Source: Sedimentisphaerales bacterium
GTDB taxonomy: Bacteria; Planctomycetota; Phycisphaerae; Sedimentisphaerales; Anaerobacaceae
Direction: 5' to 3'
Assembly: GCA_016931715.1 (NCBI GenBank)
Contig: JAFGEF010000059.1
Span: forward strand, 1 to 62,281
Length of the DNA: 62,281 bases
Each line of letters opens with the position of its first letter. Within the stretch, counting starts at the first letter, position 1. The notes under the pieces are model-generated. The model worked only from the letters and a program-made list of their open reading frames with translations, was not told the DNA's origin and did not search any database. The position numbers and the translations under genes are program-made. This document shows, piece by piece, positions 19,566 to 27,807 of the stretch.

Positions 19566-20759
19566 TCAATTATTATCCTGATCAATAAGATTTAGTTCTT
19601 TATGCTTTGCTGAAATATTATCAGCAAGCTTATCAAGCAAATCGAAGTCACTGTCTTTCGGATACCCTTTAATAATTACAGGCTCCAAAATTTCAGCCTT
19701 AAGGTTTGGTATCATAGATGCCAACTGCTCAACCGCCTTTCCGCCCCAGCCGAAAGAACCTATGATAGAAGCGAATTTTGTCTTTGGTTTTAGAGCATTC
19801 GCCAAAAACGCGGCATAAGCAGCGCTTGGGTGCGCTCCCATCAATACAGTTGGAGTACCAATTACCACTGTCGCGGCATCAACCAGCGACATGGCGAGTT
19901 TGCCTATATCTACGGTAGAAAGCTCATACTGTTTAACTTTGATTCCTCTATGTATCAAGGCATCGGCAAAGTGTGAAACCATCGCGGCTGTGCTGCCGTG
20001 CATGGAAACATAAGCAATTACAACCTCATTTTTTACTGAATCAGAAGACCAGTCCTTATAGGCATTGATAATGAATTCCGGTCTTTTATGTACCGGCCCG
20101 TGACTTGGTGCAATCATATCGATTTTAAGGCTGCTGATTTTTTCGATATTTGAATTTATCTGCTTCCTGAAAGGCATCATAATTTCTGCGTAGTAACGCT
20201 TGGCTGATTCATAAACAGTCGCTTCATTATAGACGAAAAGATTGCTTGCCGCCAGGTGTGCGCCGAAGAAATCGCAGGAAAACAAAATCCTGTCTTCTTT
20301 AAGATAAGTCACCATCGTTTCTGGCCAGTGCACCCATGGCGTATAAAGAAATTGCAGTGTTTTATTACCCAGTGAAAGAGTTTCGCCGTCTTCGACTGTA
20401 ATAAACTTTTCCGAATCTATTTCGAGCAAATCAATCAGCATTTGTTTGCACTTTGGATTTGTTACAACTTTTGCATCGGGATACATTAAAAGGACATCAG
20501 GCAGGCTTCCGGAATGGTCCTGTTCAGCATGGTGACTGATGATATAATCAATCTTGTCAATATCACACTGCATAAGATTATCCAGAAGCACATGCGTCTT
20601 GCTCGGATCAACTGTATCGAGCAGGGCGGTTTTCTCTGTGCCTTTAACAATGTAGGCATTATAGCTTGTTCCGTCCGGCAGGGGGATTAGCCTGTCGAAA
20701 AGCCTTGCGTCCCAGTCAATTGCGCCTACTTCGTAAATATCCTTCAGCAATTTTCTCAT
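19566..20759 (-). CDS. fprA: A-type flavodiiron protein (oxygen/NO reductase)
   Basis: A 397-residue protein with an N-terminal metallo-beta-lactamase-like diiron domain and a C-terminal flavodoxin domain. The diiron ligands are in 'ISHHAEQDHSGSLPD' (H-x-E-x-D-H), 'HWPETMVTYL', 'FSCDFFGAHL' and 'APSHGPVHKRPE'. The FMN site begins at 'VIAYVSMHGSTAAMVSHFAD'. It reduces O2 to water (or NO to N2O), usually with rubredoxin as donor. Its start overlaps the tpx stop by four bases (ATGA), so the two are translationally coupled. With no C-terminal extension it is class A. Confidence 0.96.
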   Translation of the reverse strand: MRKLLKDIYEVGAIDWDARLFDRLIPLPDGTSYNAYIVKGTEKTALLDTVDPSKTHVLLDNLMQCDIDKIDYIISHHAEQDHSGSLPDVLLMYPDAKVVTNPKCKQMLIDLLEIDSEKFITVEDGETLSLGNKTLQFLYTPWVHWPETMVTYLKEDRILFSCDFFGAHLAASNLFVYNEATVYESAKRYYAEIMMPFRKQINSNIEKISSLKIDMIAPSHGPVHKRPEFIINAYKDWSSDSVKNEVVIAYVSMHGSTAAMVSHFADALIHRGIKVKQYELSTVDIGKLAMSLVDAATVVIGTPTVLMGAHPSAAYAAFLANALKPKTKFASIIGSFGWGGKAVEQLASMIPNLKAEILEPVIIKGYPKDSDFDLLDKLADNISAKHKELNLIDQDNN

Positions 20760-21271
20760 CCTTTAATTCCTTTCAAAGCTCCAAGTGCTTCTTCGTAGTT
20801 CGGCTCATTCGTTAATTCATCCACTATCTGAATATATCTGATTATCCCCTTTGCATCGACGATAAATACCGCTCTTGCGAGAAGACGCAGCTCTTTGATG
20901 AGTACACCGAATTTTTCACCAAAATCAGCGTAACGATAATCTGAAAGCGTCTGGACTTTTTCAACTCCCGCTGAGCCGCACCATCGTTTCTGTGCGAAAG
21001 GCAAATCCATACTTATCGTTAATATAACTGTATTTTTCCCGAGCTTTGCCGCCTTTTCGTTGAACTTTCTTGTCTCTATGTCACATACGCTTGTGTCTAA
21101 TGACGGAACAGACGCAATAAGGCAAACTTTTCCGCGAAAAGATGAGAGACTGACTCCCGAAAGGTCGTTTGCAATAACCTTAAAATCCGGCGCTGTGTTA
21201 CCGATTTTGACTGGATTTCCCGATAAAGACAGTGGGTTGCCTTTCATCGTTACAACTTTTTTCTCTTCCAT
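20756..21271 (-). CDS. tpx: Thiol peroxidase Tpx
   Basis: A 171-residue atypical 2-Cys peroxiredoxin. The peroxidatic Cys is in 'ASVPSLDTSVCDIETRKF', and the resolving Cys is expected in 'AQKRWCGSAGVEKVQTLSDY'. The N-terminal 'MKGNPLSLSGNPVKIGNTAP' is typical of Tpx. It removes hydrogen and alkyl peroxides with thioredoxin as reductant. It has a GGAG ribosome site and leads the tpx-fprA-dfx operon. About 158 bp separate it from rubrerythrin upstream. Confidence 0.96.
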   Translation of the reverse strand: MEEKKVVTMKGNPLSLSGNPVKIGNTAPDFKVIANDLSGVSLSSFRGKVCLIASVPSLDTSVCDIETRKFNEKAAKLGKNTVILTISMDLPFAQKRWCGSAGVEKVQTLSDYRYADFGEKFGVLIKELRLLARAVFIVDAKGIIRYIQIVDELTNEPNYEEALGALKGIKG

Positions 21272-21429
21272 GATTCACTCCTTATTCCTGATTTTTCCCC
21301 GACTGCCTTTGGGCAGCAGATTAATCAGAATATACTTTAAGAAACCACTTTAGTAAAGACCTAAGTTATCACTCTGGTTAAATATTTTCCATGCCTGACT
21401 TTTTCATTTTTAACCCCATTATTTCAATA

Positions 21430-22002
21430 TTAGAAATTTGCGGGTTCCAGTTCATAATAAGCCTGTGGATGAGCACAAGCCGGGCAAATATTTGGCGGCT
21501 CAGTCCCTTCATGTACATAGCCGCAGTTCCTGCATACCCATCTTACTGGCTTGCTGCGTTTGAATACGATACCTTCTTCGATATTTTTCGCCAGTGCAAG
21601 ATAACGCATCTTATGGCGTTTTTCCACAACACCTATACTGCGAAAAACTCCAGCGATTTCCATAAATCCTTCTTTTTCTGCAACCTCTGCGAAGCCCGGA
21701 TACATTTGAGTTGTCTCGTAATCCTCACCTGCGGCGGCATCTTTCAAATTTTGAAGTGTATTGCCTATGACACCGGCGGGGAAAGAAGCCGTGATTTCAA
21801 CTTCACCGCCTTCCAGAAACTTGAACTCGCGCTTGGCGTGCTCTTTTTCCTGGTTGGCTGTTTCCTCGAATATTGCCGCTATCTGTTCGTAGCCTTCTTT
21901 TTTTGCCTGGCTTGCATAAAAAGTATAACGATTTCTCGCCTGTGATTCGCCTGCAAATGATGCTAATAAATTTTTTTCCGTCTTACTTCCTTTAAGTTTC
22001 AT
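21430..22002 (-). CDS. rbr: Rubrerythrin
   Basis: A 190-residue NADH-peroxidase-type protein. Residues 1-150 are a diiron four-helix bundle ('[20 protein letters not shown]', '[19 protein letters not shown]', '[19 protein letters not shown]'). Residues about 155-190 are a rubredoxin domain with '[12 protein letters not shown]' and '[15 protein letters not shown]'. Domain order and length are standard. It lies immediately downstream of the Fur/PerR-family gene, as in many anaerobes where PerR controls rubrerythrin. Confidence 0.97.
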   Translation of the reverse strand: MKLKGSKTEKNLLASFAGESQARNRYTFYASQAKKEGYEQIAAIFEETANQEKEHAKREFKFLEGGEVEITASFPAGVIGNTLQNLKDAAAGEDYETTQMYPGFAEVAEKEGFMEIAGVFRSIGVVEKRHKMRYLALAKNIEEGIVFKRSKPVRWVCRNCGYVHEGTEPPNICPACAHPQAYYELEPANF

Positions 22003-22082
22003 AACTAAACCTTTCTTTCATTTACTCGTGACCTGGTGCTCGTCATTAATAAAGCAAATTGAGAGTCACCGGGCACTATTCA

Positions 22083-22550
22083 CTATTCATTTTCTTCTAA
22101 ACATATATCGCATATCCCTTCGAGATATACGGTTTTCCTTAGAATTTTGAATTTTTTATTAATATTTGGCGGAAGTTTGATATCATCAAAGGGCTTATGA
22201 TGAAAATCATAAATCTTTTTGCATTTTATGCATTTGAAATGCTGATGTTCATCCATATTGCAATCATAACGTTTTGAGTCACCTGAGCCTTCGACAATGT
22301 TAGCCGCACCCATCTCATGTAATGTTATTAGAGTTCTATTGACTGTATCAAGTGAAATGCCCGGGTAATCCTGTCTGAGTTTGTTATACATCATTTCCGC
22401 TGACGGATGCTCATCAGTTTTCATAAGCTCACGGTATATTGCCAGCCGCTGCGGGGTGACTTTCAGACCTTTTTCCCTGCATTTACCGATAAACCATTCG
22501 GTTTTCTTTTCAAGTTCAGCACTATTGATTGTATAATTTTCTTTAATCAT
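22083..22550 (-). CDS. perR: Fur-family regulator, PerR-like
   Basis: A 155-residue Fe/Zn-dependent repressor. The winged helix runs through 'GLKVTPQRLAIYRELMKTDE' and 'DYPGISLDTVNRTLITLHEM'. The metal region includes 'MDEHQHFKCIKCKKIYDF' and a C-terminal 'CDICLEEN', giving the two C-x2-C pairs of the structural zinc site. The reading frame is open for 12 more codons upstream, but a consensus promoter lies inside that stretch, so the ATG at 22550 is chosen. It heads the oxygen-defence island and probably represses it and itself. Whether it senses peroxide (PerR) or iron (Fur) cannot be settled by eye. Confidence 0.87.
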   Translation of the reverse strand: MIKENYTINSAELEKKTEWFIGKCREKGLKVTPQRLAIYRELMKTDEHPSAEMMYNKLRQDYPGISLDTVNRTLITLHEMGAANIVEGSGDSKRYDCNMDEHQHFKCIKCKKIYDFHHKPFDDIKLPPNINKKFKILRKTVYLEGICDICLEENE

Positions 22551-22557
22551 AGTAAGT

Positions 22558-22586
22558 ACTATATAGGAGTAAATCCTATTTGTCAA
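22558..22586 (-). promoter_or_regulatory. perR promoter with embedded palindromic operator
   Basis: On the minus strand a perfect TTGACA (22581-22586) is followed after 17 bp by TATAGT (22558-22563). The spacer holds an inverted repeat ATAGGA-5 nt-TCCTAT (22563-22579), ideally placed for repression, most simply by PerR itself. Transcription should begin about 7 bp past the -10 box, at or within a base or two of the ATG at 22550, so the mRNA would be leaderless or nearly so. Confidence 0.7.
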
Positions 22587-22769
22587 ATATTTTTTTCATT
22601 TTTCAAAAAATTTATTATAAAAATATTGAGTATTTAACTCTTCTCTTTTTGTGTTTTAATTATACAAATGCAGTACCTCCTGTAAACCAGATAAATTTGA
22701 TATTTGAATAAGTAAAAAAGAAGGTAAGATTAAGGAAAATAGCAGTAAGAGTGTAAAATTTATTTGAAA

Positions 22770-22796
22770 TTGACGATAATCTGTTATAATTGTCAA
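22770..22796 (+). promoter_or_regulatory. Candidate operator/promoter before the lipoprotein-rSAM operon
   Basis: An imperfect inverted repeat, TTGAC (22770-22774) and GTCAA (22792-22796) with partly matching inner bases, encloses a TATAAT (22785-22790) some 57 bp before the first lipoprotein ATG. A good -35 at standard spacing was not found (TTGAAA lies 15 bp upstream). Plausible but weak. Confidence 0.35.
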
Positions 22797-22846
22797 AATG
22801 AGAGTGTTTAGATAACTTGAATTAATGTTTTTGAAGGGAGTTTTTT

Positions 22847-23713
22847 ATGGAATCAAAAGCGTTAAGGGAATATGAAGTTCCGGATTATCCGCAAAAAGAG
22901 GAAGTTCAGGCACAGCCGGCTTTACTTCGCAAAAGTGTTGAAAAACGCTGGCAGAAACTCTATGACCTTGGTGTTTCGGGAATGCTTGTCGCGAGCCTTT
23001 CTCTTTCAGGTTGTGAGGAAAATTATAAAACACAAAACAATTCAGTTGTAACATCCGGAACTGAGACTGTTAAAGATTCCAATAAATCTATTACTAAAAC
23101 AGAAGCTAAAAAACAACTTAAAATCCTTGTTGCTCCAGTCTTTAATCATGGTGAAGGCCGCGGTTCAATAGGATGTGTAGCTGTTTATCCTCCTGCATTT
23201 CTTTCCGAGGAGGAAGCTCTTGTAGTTATAAAAGAAGAGCTTATAAAAAAAGGGATAAATTTGAATAAGGAAAAAGTAGTATTTGGTGATGCAAATGTAA
23301 AGCCGCTTGGATATGGAGTCCTGGAGATGTTTGGTATGGGAAAAAAGAAGCCTTTCCCGCTTGAAATAGATTCTCAGGATTCAAATAAGCAAATCAATAT
23401 CGAATTTATTTCAATGAGTGATTGTGAGCAGTTGGGAGGTACGAAAGAAGACTGGTTTAATTTTCAGAAATATGATACCAGAAAAGCAGCGGTACAATTT
23501 CGCAAGCAGATACAATCAAATAAAAAGAATGGAGTATATGGCGTTTTTTATGATCCAGCTCCAAAAAATCCTTTAAACAGTACTCATGATAGAGAAGTTA
23601 CCATCGAAGAAAGGCAATTGGCAAAAGAACAAAACGAAGAATTAGCCAGAGAGCAATTGAGAAAACAGGTTCAGGATTTTGCAAATTGGTTAAAAGAGCA
23701 TGAAGTGATTTAG
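22847..23713 (+). CDS. Lipoprotein-like protein with long conserved leader, rSAM-associated (paralogue A)
   Basis: A 288-residue protein of no family I recognise. Residues 1-37 are charged and end in 'RKSVEKRWQK'; residues 38-55 are hydrophobic and end in the lipobox-like 'LSLSGC' with Cys56. This looks like a lipoprotein signal with an n-region of more than 35 residues, far longer than normal. A low-complexity Ser/Thr/Lys linker follows. The core motif 'HGEGRGSIGCVAVYPPAFLS' lies at 101-120, and the protein ends with 'GVYGVFYDP' and an amphipathic 'LRKQVQDFANWLKE' helix. It has an AAGGGAG ribosome site. Paralogue B and a radical SAM enzyme follow. It may be a substrate of that enzyme, which is inference from context. 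Confidence 0.85.
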   Translation: MESKALREYEVPDYPQKEEVQAQPALLRKSVEKRWQKLYDLGVSGMLVASLSLSGCEENYKTQNNSVVTSGTETVKDSNKSITKTEAKKQLKILVAPVFNHGEGRGSIGCVAVYPPAFLSEEEALVVIKEELIKKGINLNKEKVVFGDANVKPLGYGVLEMFGMGKKKPFPLEIDSQDSNKQINIEFISMSDCEQLGGTKEDWFNFQKYDTRKAAVQFRKQIQSNKKNGVYGVFYDPAPKNPLNSTHDREVTIEERQLAKEQNEELAREQLRKQVQDFANWLKEHEVI

Positions 23714-23741
23714 AAATATGACTCAAAAATTCATTTTGTAA

Positions 23742-23938
23742 AAGGATTCTACAAAATTGAAATTAGACATACTTTAAGAAAGAAAAAATTGCTTGTGTTT
23801 AATTTTTTCTTTCTTAAACAAGGAACTTGACCTATTTATGAATAAGCAGTTACAGCAATGTAGCAGATTTTATGAAGAAAATCTTTTAAACCGATTTTCT
23901 TCATACAATATATGTCTAACTTCAATTTTGCAGAACTC
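23742..23938 (+). mobile_element. MITE-like element, copy 1, with 12-bp target duplication
   Basis: This 197-bp non-coding element has imperfect terminal inverted repeats (left 23742-23772, right 23910-23938). Two hairpins lie inside: 23773-23790 pairs perfectly with 23801-23818, and 23871-23883 pairs with 23893-23905. The 12-bp sequence TTCATTTTGTAA occurs immediately on both sides (23730-23741 and 23939-23950), the mark of a transposition event. Removing the element and one duplicate would leave about 44 bp between the two lipoprotein genes. The internal hairpins match copies 2 and 3, but the outer repeats have diverged. No transposase is encoded. Confidence 0.88.
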
Positions 23939-23966
23939 TTCATTTTGTAATTGAAGGGAGAATATT

Positions 23967-24836
23967 ATGGAATCGATAGTGTTGACAGAATACAGGATAC
24001 CAGCTTATCCACGTAAAGAGGAAGTTAGGGCTAAGCCTTCTTTATTGCGAAAAAGTGTTTATAAACGCTGGCAAAAACTGTACGACCTTGGCATTTCAGG
24101 AATGTTGGTAACCGGACTTTCGCTATCAGGTTGTGATAAGAAGCCTGCGACAAATACAACAACTCAGGGTATTGAGGCCGCTCCAAACCAGAATTCTAAC
24201 TCAAGCAAAACCAATACAGTTTCTCCGACTAAACTTGCTGCACTTGTTGCACCAATTTTCGAACATGGTGAAGGACGAGGCTCAACAGGTTGTATTGCCG
24301 TGGCTCCACCGGCATTTCTTTCAGAAGACGAAGCACTTGTTATTATTAAAGAAGAGCTTAAGAAAAATGGTATCGAATGTAATAAGAAAAATATTATATC
24401 AAATGAAGTTGCTATTAAACCTCATGGTTCAGGATTACTTGGTGCAATAGGTATCGGGAAAAACAAAGCTAAACCACTTGAGATAGATCTTCAGGATTCG
24501 GATAAAGATATAAATATAGAATTTGTGTCGCGAAGTGACTATTTTAAATTTGGTGGAGAAAAAAGTAATTCTACGGCACAGGGTTTCGATATGAAAAAAG
24601 TTGTAACACAGGTGCGTAAGAAAATTCAATCGGATGTGAAAAATGGGATTTATGGCGTATTTTACGACCCAATCATTCGTTATGATATCAGAAGTATTAA
24701 GACTAAAGATCCTAATTCTTTTGTTGAACAACGTGAAAATATGAGAAAAGAAGCTTTTGAATCTGGTAAAGAAGCACTTAGGCAGCAGGTTAATGATTTT
24801 GCCAAGTGGTTAAAAGAGCAGGGGGTAATCAAGTAA
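23967..24836 (+). CDS. Lipoprotein-like protein with long conserved leader, rSAM-associated (paralogue B)
   Basis: A 289-residue paralogue of the protein at 22847. Residues 26-56 match it at 27 of 31 positions ('KRWQKLYDLG', then 'LSLSGC' with Cys56 at the same place), while the linker after Cys56 is different. The core 'HGEGRGSTGCIAVAPPAFLS' and the ending 'GIYGVFYDP' and 'LRQQVNDFAKWLKEQGVI' are shared. A leader better conserved than the linker is what one expects if the leader is recognised by a partner. The stop overlaps the start of the radical SAM gene (TAATG), so translation is coupled. Ribosome site AAGGGAG as in paralogue A. Confidence 0.87.
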   Translation: MESIVLTEYRIPAYPRKEEVRAKPSLLRKSVYKRWQKLYDLGISGMLVTGLSLSGCDKKPATNTTTQGIEAAPNQNSNSSKTNTVSPTKLAALVAPIFEHGEGRGSTGCIAVAPPAFLSEDEALVIIKEELKKNGIECNKKNIISNEVAIKPHGSGLLGAIGIGKNKAKPLEIDLQDSDKDINIEFVSRSDYFKFGGEKSNSTAQGFDMKKVVTQVRKKIQSDVKNGIYGVFYDPIIRYDIRSIKTKDPNSFVEQRENMRKEAFESGKEALRQQVNDFAKWLKEQGVIK

Positions 24837-25969
24837 TGCATTTAACGCTCCACCTGACACGAAACTGCAATCTTCGCTGTGATTATTGCTATGCAAAGCC
24901 TGAATCTTCGGAGATTATGTCCCTTGAGACGGGGCAGAAAGCCATGAGGCTGGGTGTAAAAAGAAATTTCGGCTCATGCGGCGTAGTCTTTTTCGGCGGC
25001 GAGCCGCTATTAGCGAAAGACAGGATTTATGAATTGGTCGAATTCGGCCGTAATATCCAGAAAAATAAAGAAGGTATGTTTCATTTCAAAATTACTACCA
25101 ACGGACTTTTACTCGATGAAGCATTTCTCGAATACGCATGTCGGGAGGAAATGCTCGTTGCGATGAGTTACGATGGTATAAATAAAGTTCAGGATATGCA
25201 CAGGAAAACCGCTGACGAGAGATTAACCTCCGATTTACTTTTGCCGAAATTGCGTATGCTGCTCGATGCCCGTCCATATTCGAGTATATTGATGGTTGTC
25301 AATCCTGATACGGCTAAATACCTTTGCGAATCTGTAAGCTTTCTTCTTGATGAAGGCGCACGTTATATAATTGTATCGTTGAATTATGCCGGTCAATGGG
25401 ACGACGATTCTTTCTCTATTCTTGAGCAGCAATACAAGAAGCTGGCAAAGCTCTATATCAAGTGGACGGAGATGGGCAAGAAATTCTATCTTAGTCCATT
25501 CGAGGTAAAAATCTCGCTTCATATTAACGAGTCTCAATCGAATTGTTTGCGGTGTGACCTTGGAATGAGACAGTTATCGGTGGACCCGCAGGGCTATCTT
25601 TATCCATGCGTTCAGTTCACGAGGGCAGGGGGACAAAGCCAGTGGTGCATCGGAGATGTCGAGAATGGAATTAATCCTGAAGCATGGACGAGGATACGCA
25701 AAGCCGCAATAAAGCCGAAGGATAACTGCTCGAAATGTGTTCTTGAAAAACGATGTTTTCATACGTGTGCATGTTTAAACTGGCAAACAACCGGAAGTAT
25801 CGAAACTGTATCGCCGCTCCTTTGCAGACATGAGCAAATGCTTATGCCAATAGCAGACAAAGTCGCTGAAACTCTTTATGCCAAACGAAATTCAGAATTT
25901 ATAAACAAGCATTACAATGACGCTTATCCGATGCTATCGCTTCTCGAAGACCAGTTGAGCAGCGCATAA
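24836..25969 (+). CDS. Radical SAM/SPASM-type maturase
   Basis: A 377-residue enzyme. 'HLTRNCNLRCDYCYAKPES' near residue 5 gives the C-x3-C-x2-C cluster that cleaves S-adenosylmethionine; 'VVFFGGEPLLA' and 'KITTNGLLLD' are further radical SAM core motifs. After about residue 240 a Cys-rich SPASM-like tail follows ('NCLRCDLGMRQLSVDPQG', 'YPCVQF', 'NCSKCVLEKRCFHTCACL', 'LLCRHE') that should bind auxiliary clusters. Such enzymes modify ribosomal peptides or proteins. The longer frame opening at 24806 lies inside paralogue B; the ATG at 24836 overlaps its stop. The two upstream lipoproteins are the natural candidate substrates; the modification is unknown. Confidence 0.88.
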   Translation: MHLTLHLTRNCNLRCDYCYAKPESSEIMSLETGQKAMRLGVKRNFGSCGVVFFGGEPLLAKDRIYELVEFGRNIQKNKEGMFHFKITTNGLLLDEAFLEYACREEMLVAMSYDGINKVQDMHRKTADERLTSDLLLPKLRMLLDARPYSSILMVVNPDTAKYLCESVSFLLDEGARYIIVSLNYAGQWDDDSFSILEQQYKKLAKLYIKWTEMGKKFYLSPFEVKISLHINESQSNCLRCDLGMRQLSVDPQGYLYPCVQFTRAGGQSQWCIGDVENGINPEAWTRIRKAAIKPKDNCSKCVLEKRCFHTCACLNWQTTGSIETVSPLLCRHEQMLMPIADKVAETLYAKRNSEFINKHYNDAYPMLSLLEDQLSSA

Positions 25970-25997
25970 TCATTTATCAGATACAGTTTTAATATTT

Positions 25998-26708
25998 TTA
26001 TAATTCGCCTGTATCACCGACTGTCGCTCTGCGAGGTTCGATGTCCTGTATGCGATTTTTTAGATTCTGGTTTTCTTCTCGAAGCTTCTGAATTTCGTTT
26101 CGCAGTCTCTGGTTTTCCGACTGTATATCATTCAATCGTTCCTGGATTCCACGATATGCAGACTGAACGCGCTCAAGATTGTTATTGAAAGTCTCTCTGA
26201 GCTGGCTTATTGCCTGTGGAATATTTTCAATCACTCTCTGCACCCCGGGACGTGAAAGAATCGGCATATTTTGTGGCAGGTCTTGTGCTTCTCGCCGCGC
26301 TATCCCGGTAGTGGAAGGAAGCTGCCTTTGAGCCTGCGGGCGAGGCTGCGGCTGTGCCGGCTGAATCTCGGGATGTTCTGCCTGTTGGGCTACTCTTGCG
26401 CGAATCGCTTCGGCTTCGCGTGTCATCTGCCTGAGCCTCTCAATCTCCTGATCAATTTGAGAAAGCTGCTTCCGCCTTACTTGTTTCTCTATTTCTTCTT
26501 TTATCTTTTCGGCATCTCTGCGAGTCAGTTCAGCTTCATCAGAACGCTTATCTATTAGAGCTGTATCGGCTTCTAATCTTCTACCTTGTAAATCTTGTAC
26601 ATTTAACTGTTTCCGGGATTCCTGTGCATTTGCCGGTGAAAAGATTATATTGCTTAACAGAATTGCTGTTAAAAACGCCAACATAATAATTTTGAATTCC
26701 TGTTTCAT
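25998..26708 (-). CDS. Secreted coiled-coil protein
   Basis: A 236-residue protein. The ATG at 26708 has a GGAG ribosome site and opens a clear signal peptide (hydrophobic residues 6-24, likely cleavage at 'PANA-QES'); the reading frame upstream of it is not convincing. Residues about 45-105 are highly charged helix (Glu/Arg/Lys/Gln), followed by a Pro/Gln-rich spacer ('QPAQPQPRPQAQRQLP'). Residues about 165-225 form a strong heptad coiled coil ('NQRLRNEIQKLREENQNLKN'). No catalytic motif is seen. It converges on the radical SAM gene and is divergent from the TetR gene. Function unknown; an envelope structural role is likely. Confidence 0.8.
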   Translation of the reverse strand: MKQEFKIIMLAFLTAILLSNIIFSPANAQESRKQLNVQDLQGRRLEADTALIDKRSDEAELTRRDAEKIKEEIEKQVRRKQLSQIDQEIERLRQMTREAEAIRARVAQQAEHPEIQPAQPQPRPQAQRQLPSTTGIARREAQDLPQNMPILSRPGVQRVIENIPQAISQLRETFNNNLERVQSAYRGIQERLNDIQSENQRLRNEIQKLREENQNLKNRIQDIEPRRATVGDTGEL

Positions 26709-27022
26709 AATAATTCTCCAAAAAAATTTTGCAGAATCCTTTGAATTTGTCAAAAAACATCGCTGATTATATTTATCAGGAATAATGTAGCAAATACAGT
26801 TTATTAAGTCAATAATCATAATAATAACCAAATGAAAAAAAATGTGAAAAGAGATGTAAGATAAACCTCAATAATCCCAAGAAAAGCAAATTCATCAAAA
26901 TCATAATTTGTTTTTTTCAAGAATAATTATTTATATATCTTATATAAGTCATTGAAATGAATGATCTTATATGCACAAAAAGAAAATATTTTATCAAGAA
27001 ATAGATTTTTTTAATAATTCTA

Positions 27023-27052
27023 TTGACTAATTAAATTATATAGTTAAACTAA
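27023..27052 (+). promoter_or_regulatory. Candidate promoter/operator of the TetR-efflux operon
   Basis: TTGACT (27023-27028) is followed after 16 bp by TAAACT (27045-27050). An imperfect 26-bp palindrome (27027-27052, about 18 of 26 positions symmetrical, centred on TATATA) overlaps it, 21 bp before the TetR ATG. This would suit autorepression, but the region is very AT-rich, so symmetry may be chance. The wider gap 26709-27072 holds no other feature I can support. Confidence 0.35.
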
Positions 27053-27072
27053 TAAATAGAAGTAGGTGCAAT

Positions 27073-27807
27073 ATGACAGATAATGAAATAAGAATGAGAA
27101 AACAGCGAATTGACGGCAAGGAGACGCGTCAGCGTTTGCTCGATGCTGCGAGCATGGTTTTTGCAGAAAAAGGATTCCGGGAAACGACTAACGCGGATAT
27201 TTGCGAACAGGCAAAGGTTAATACCGCAAGTGTGAATTATCATTTCGGCAGCAAGGAAGAGCTTTATGTCGAGGCGTGGAAGCATTCATTCGATAAATCA
27301 TTAAAAGACCATCCGCCGGATGGGGGTGTTGCGCCTGATGCACCGGCAGAAGAAAAATTACGAGGAAGAATACTGTCGTTTATGCAGCGTGTAGCTGATC
27401 CAAAAACTTATGAACTTGAGATAATTCATAAGGAAATGGCATGTCCGACCGGTTTGCTCCAGGGCGTGATACACTCATCTCTTGATACATTACATGAGGG
27501 TTTTAAATCAGTCGTTGCCGAACTGCTGGGAAAAGATGCCGCTGAACAGCAGATTTTATTCTGCTACATGAATGTTGTGGATATGTGTTTCGGCTTCGTG
27601 CATCAAATTCATCAAAATAAAATGATGAAAGACTCCCAGGTTGACAGGAAAATATTCCCGGAGTGTGACGTCGAAGCGTTCGCTGAACATGTTTTGCGTT
27701 TTTGCATGGCGGGAATCGGCAGTATTCGTAAAGAAAATGAAAGAAAATCAGCTTCTTCGAAGAAACATAGTAAAAAGAATATGAATAAGACCAGGAACAA
27801 GTCATGA
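27073..27807 (+). CDS. TetR-family regulator (CecR/YbiH-like)
   Basis: A 244-residue regulator. The N-terminal HTH is clear ('TRQRLLDAASMVFAEKGFRE', 'ADICEQAKVNTASVNYHFGS', 'KEELYVEAW'). The C-terminal ligand domain ('DPKTYELEIIHKEMACPTGL', 'FCYMNVVDMCFGFVHQ') resembles the DUF1956 domain of CecR. The last 25 residues are Lys/Ser/Asn-rich and probably disordered. Its TGA overlaps the ATG of the outer-membrane factor gene (ATGA), placing it first in the efflux operon, which it most likely represses until an antibiotic-like ligand binds. Confidence 0.93.
   Translation: MTDNEIRMRKQRIDGKETRQRLLDAASMVFAEKGFRETTNADICEQAKVNTASVNYHFGSKEELYVEAWKHSFDKSLKDHPPDGGVAPDAPAEEKLRGRILSFMQRVADPKTYELEIIHKEMACPTGLLQGVIHSSLDTLHEGFKSVVAELLGKDAAEQQILFCYMNVVDMCFGFVHQIHQNKMMKDSQVDRKIFPECDVEAFAEHVLRFCMAGIGSIRKENERKSASSKKHSKKNMNKTRNKS

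Noticed and set aside
23773-23818. Hairpin followed by T-rich sequence as a terminator after paralogue A
   Set aside because: The stem is an internal part of the MITE-like element, occurs in all copies, and its T-run is in the stem and not after it.
24806-24835. Upstream extension of the radical SAM protein
   Set aside because: These codons lie inside the 3' end of paralogue B; the ATG at 24836 overlaps its stop and directly precedes the radical SAM core.
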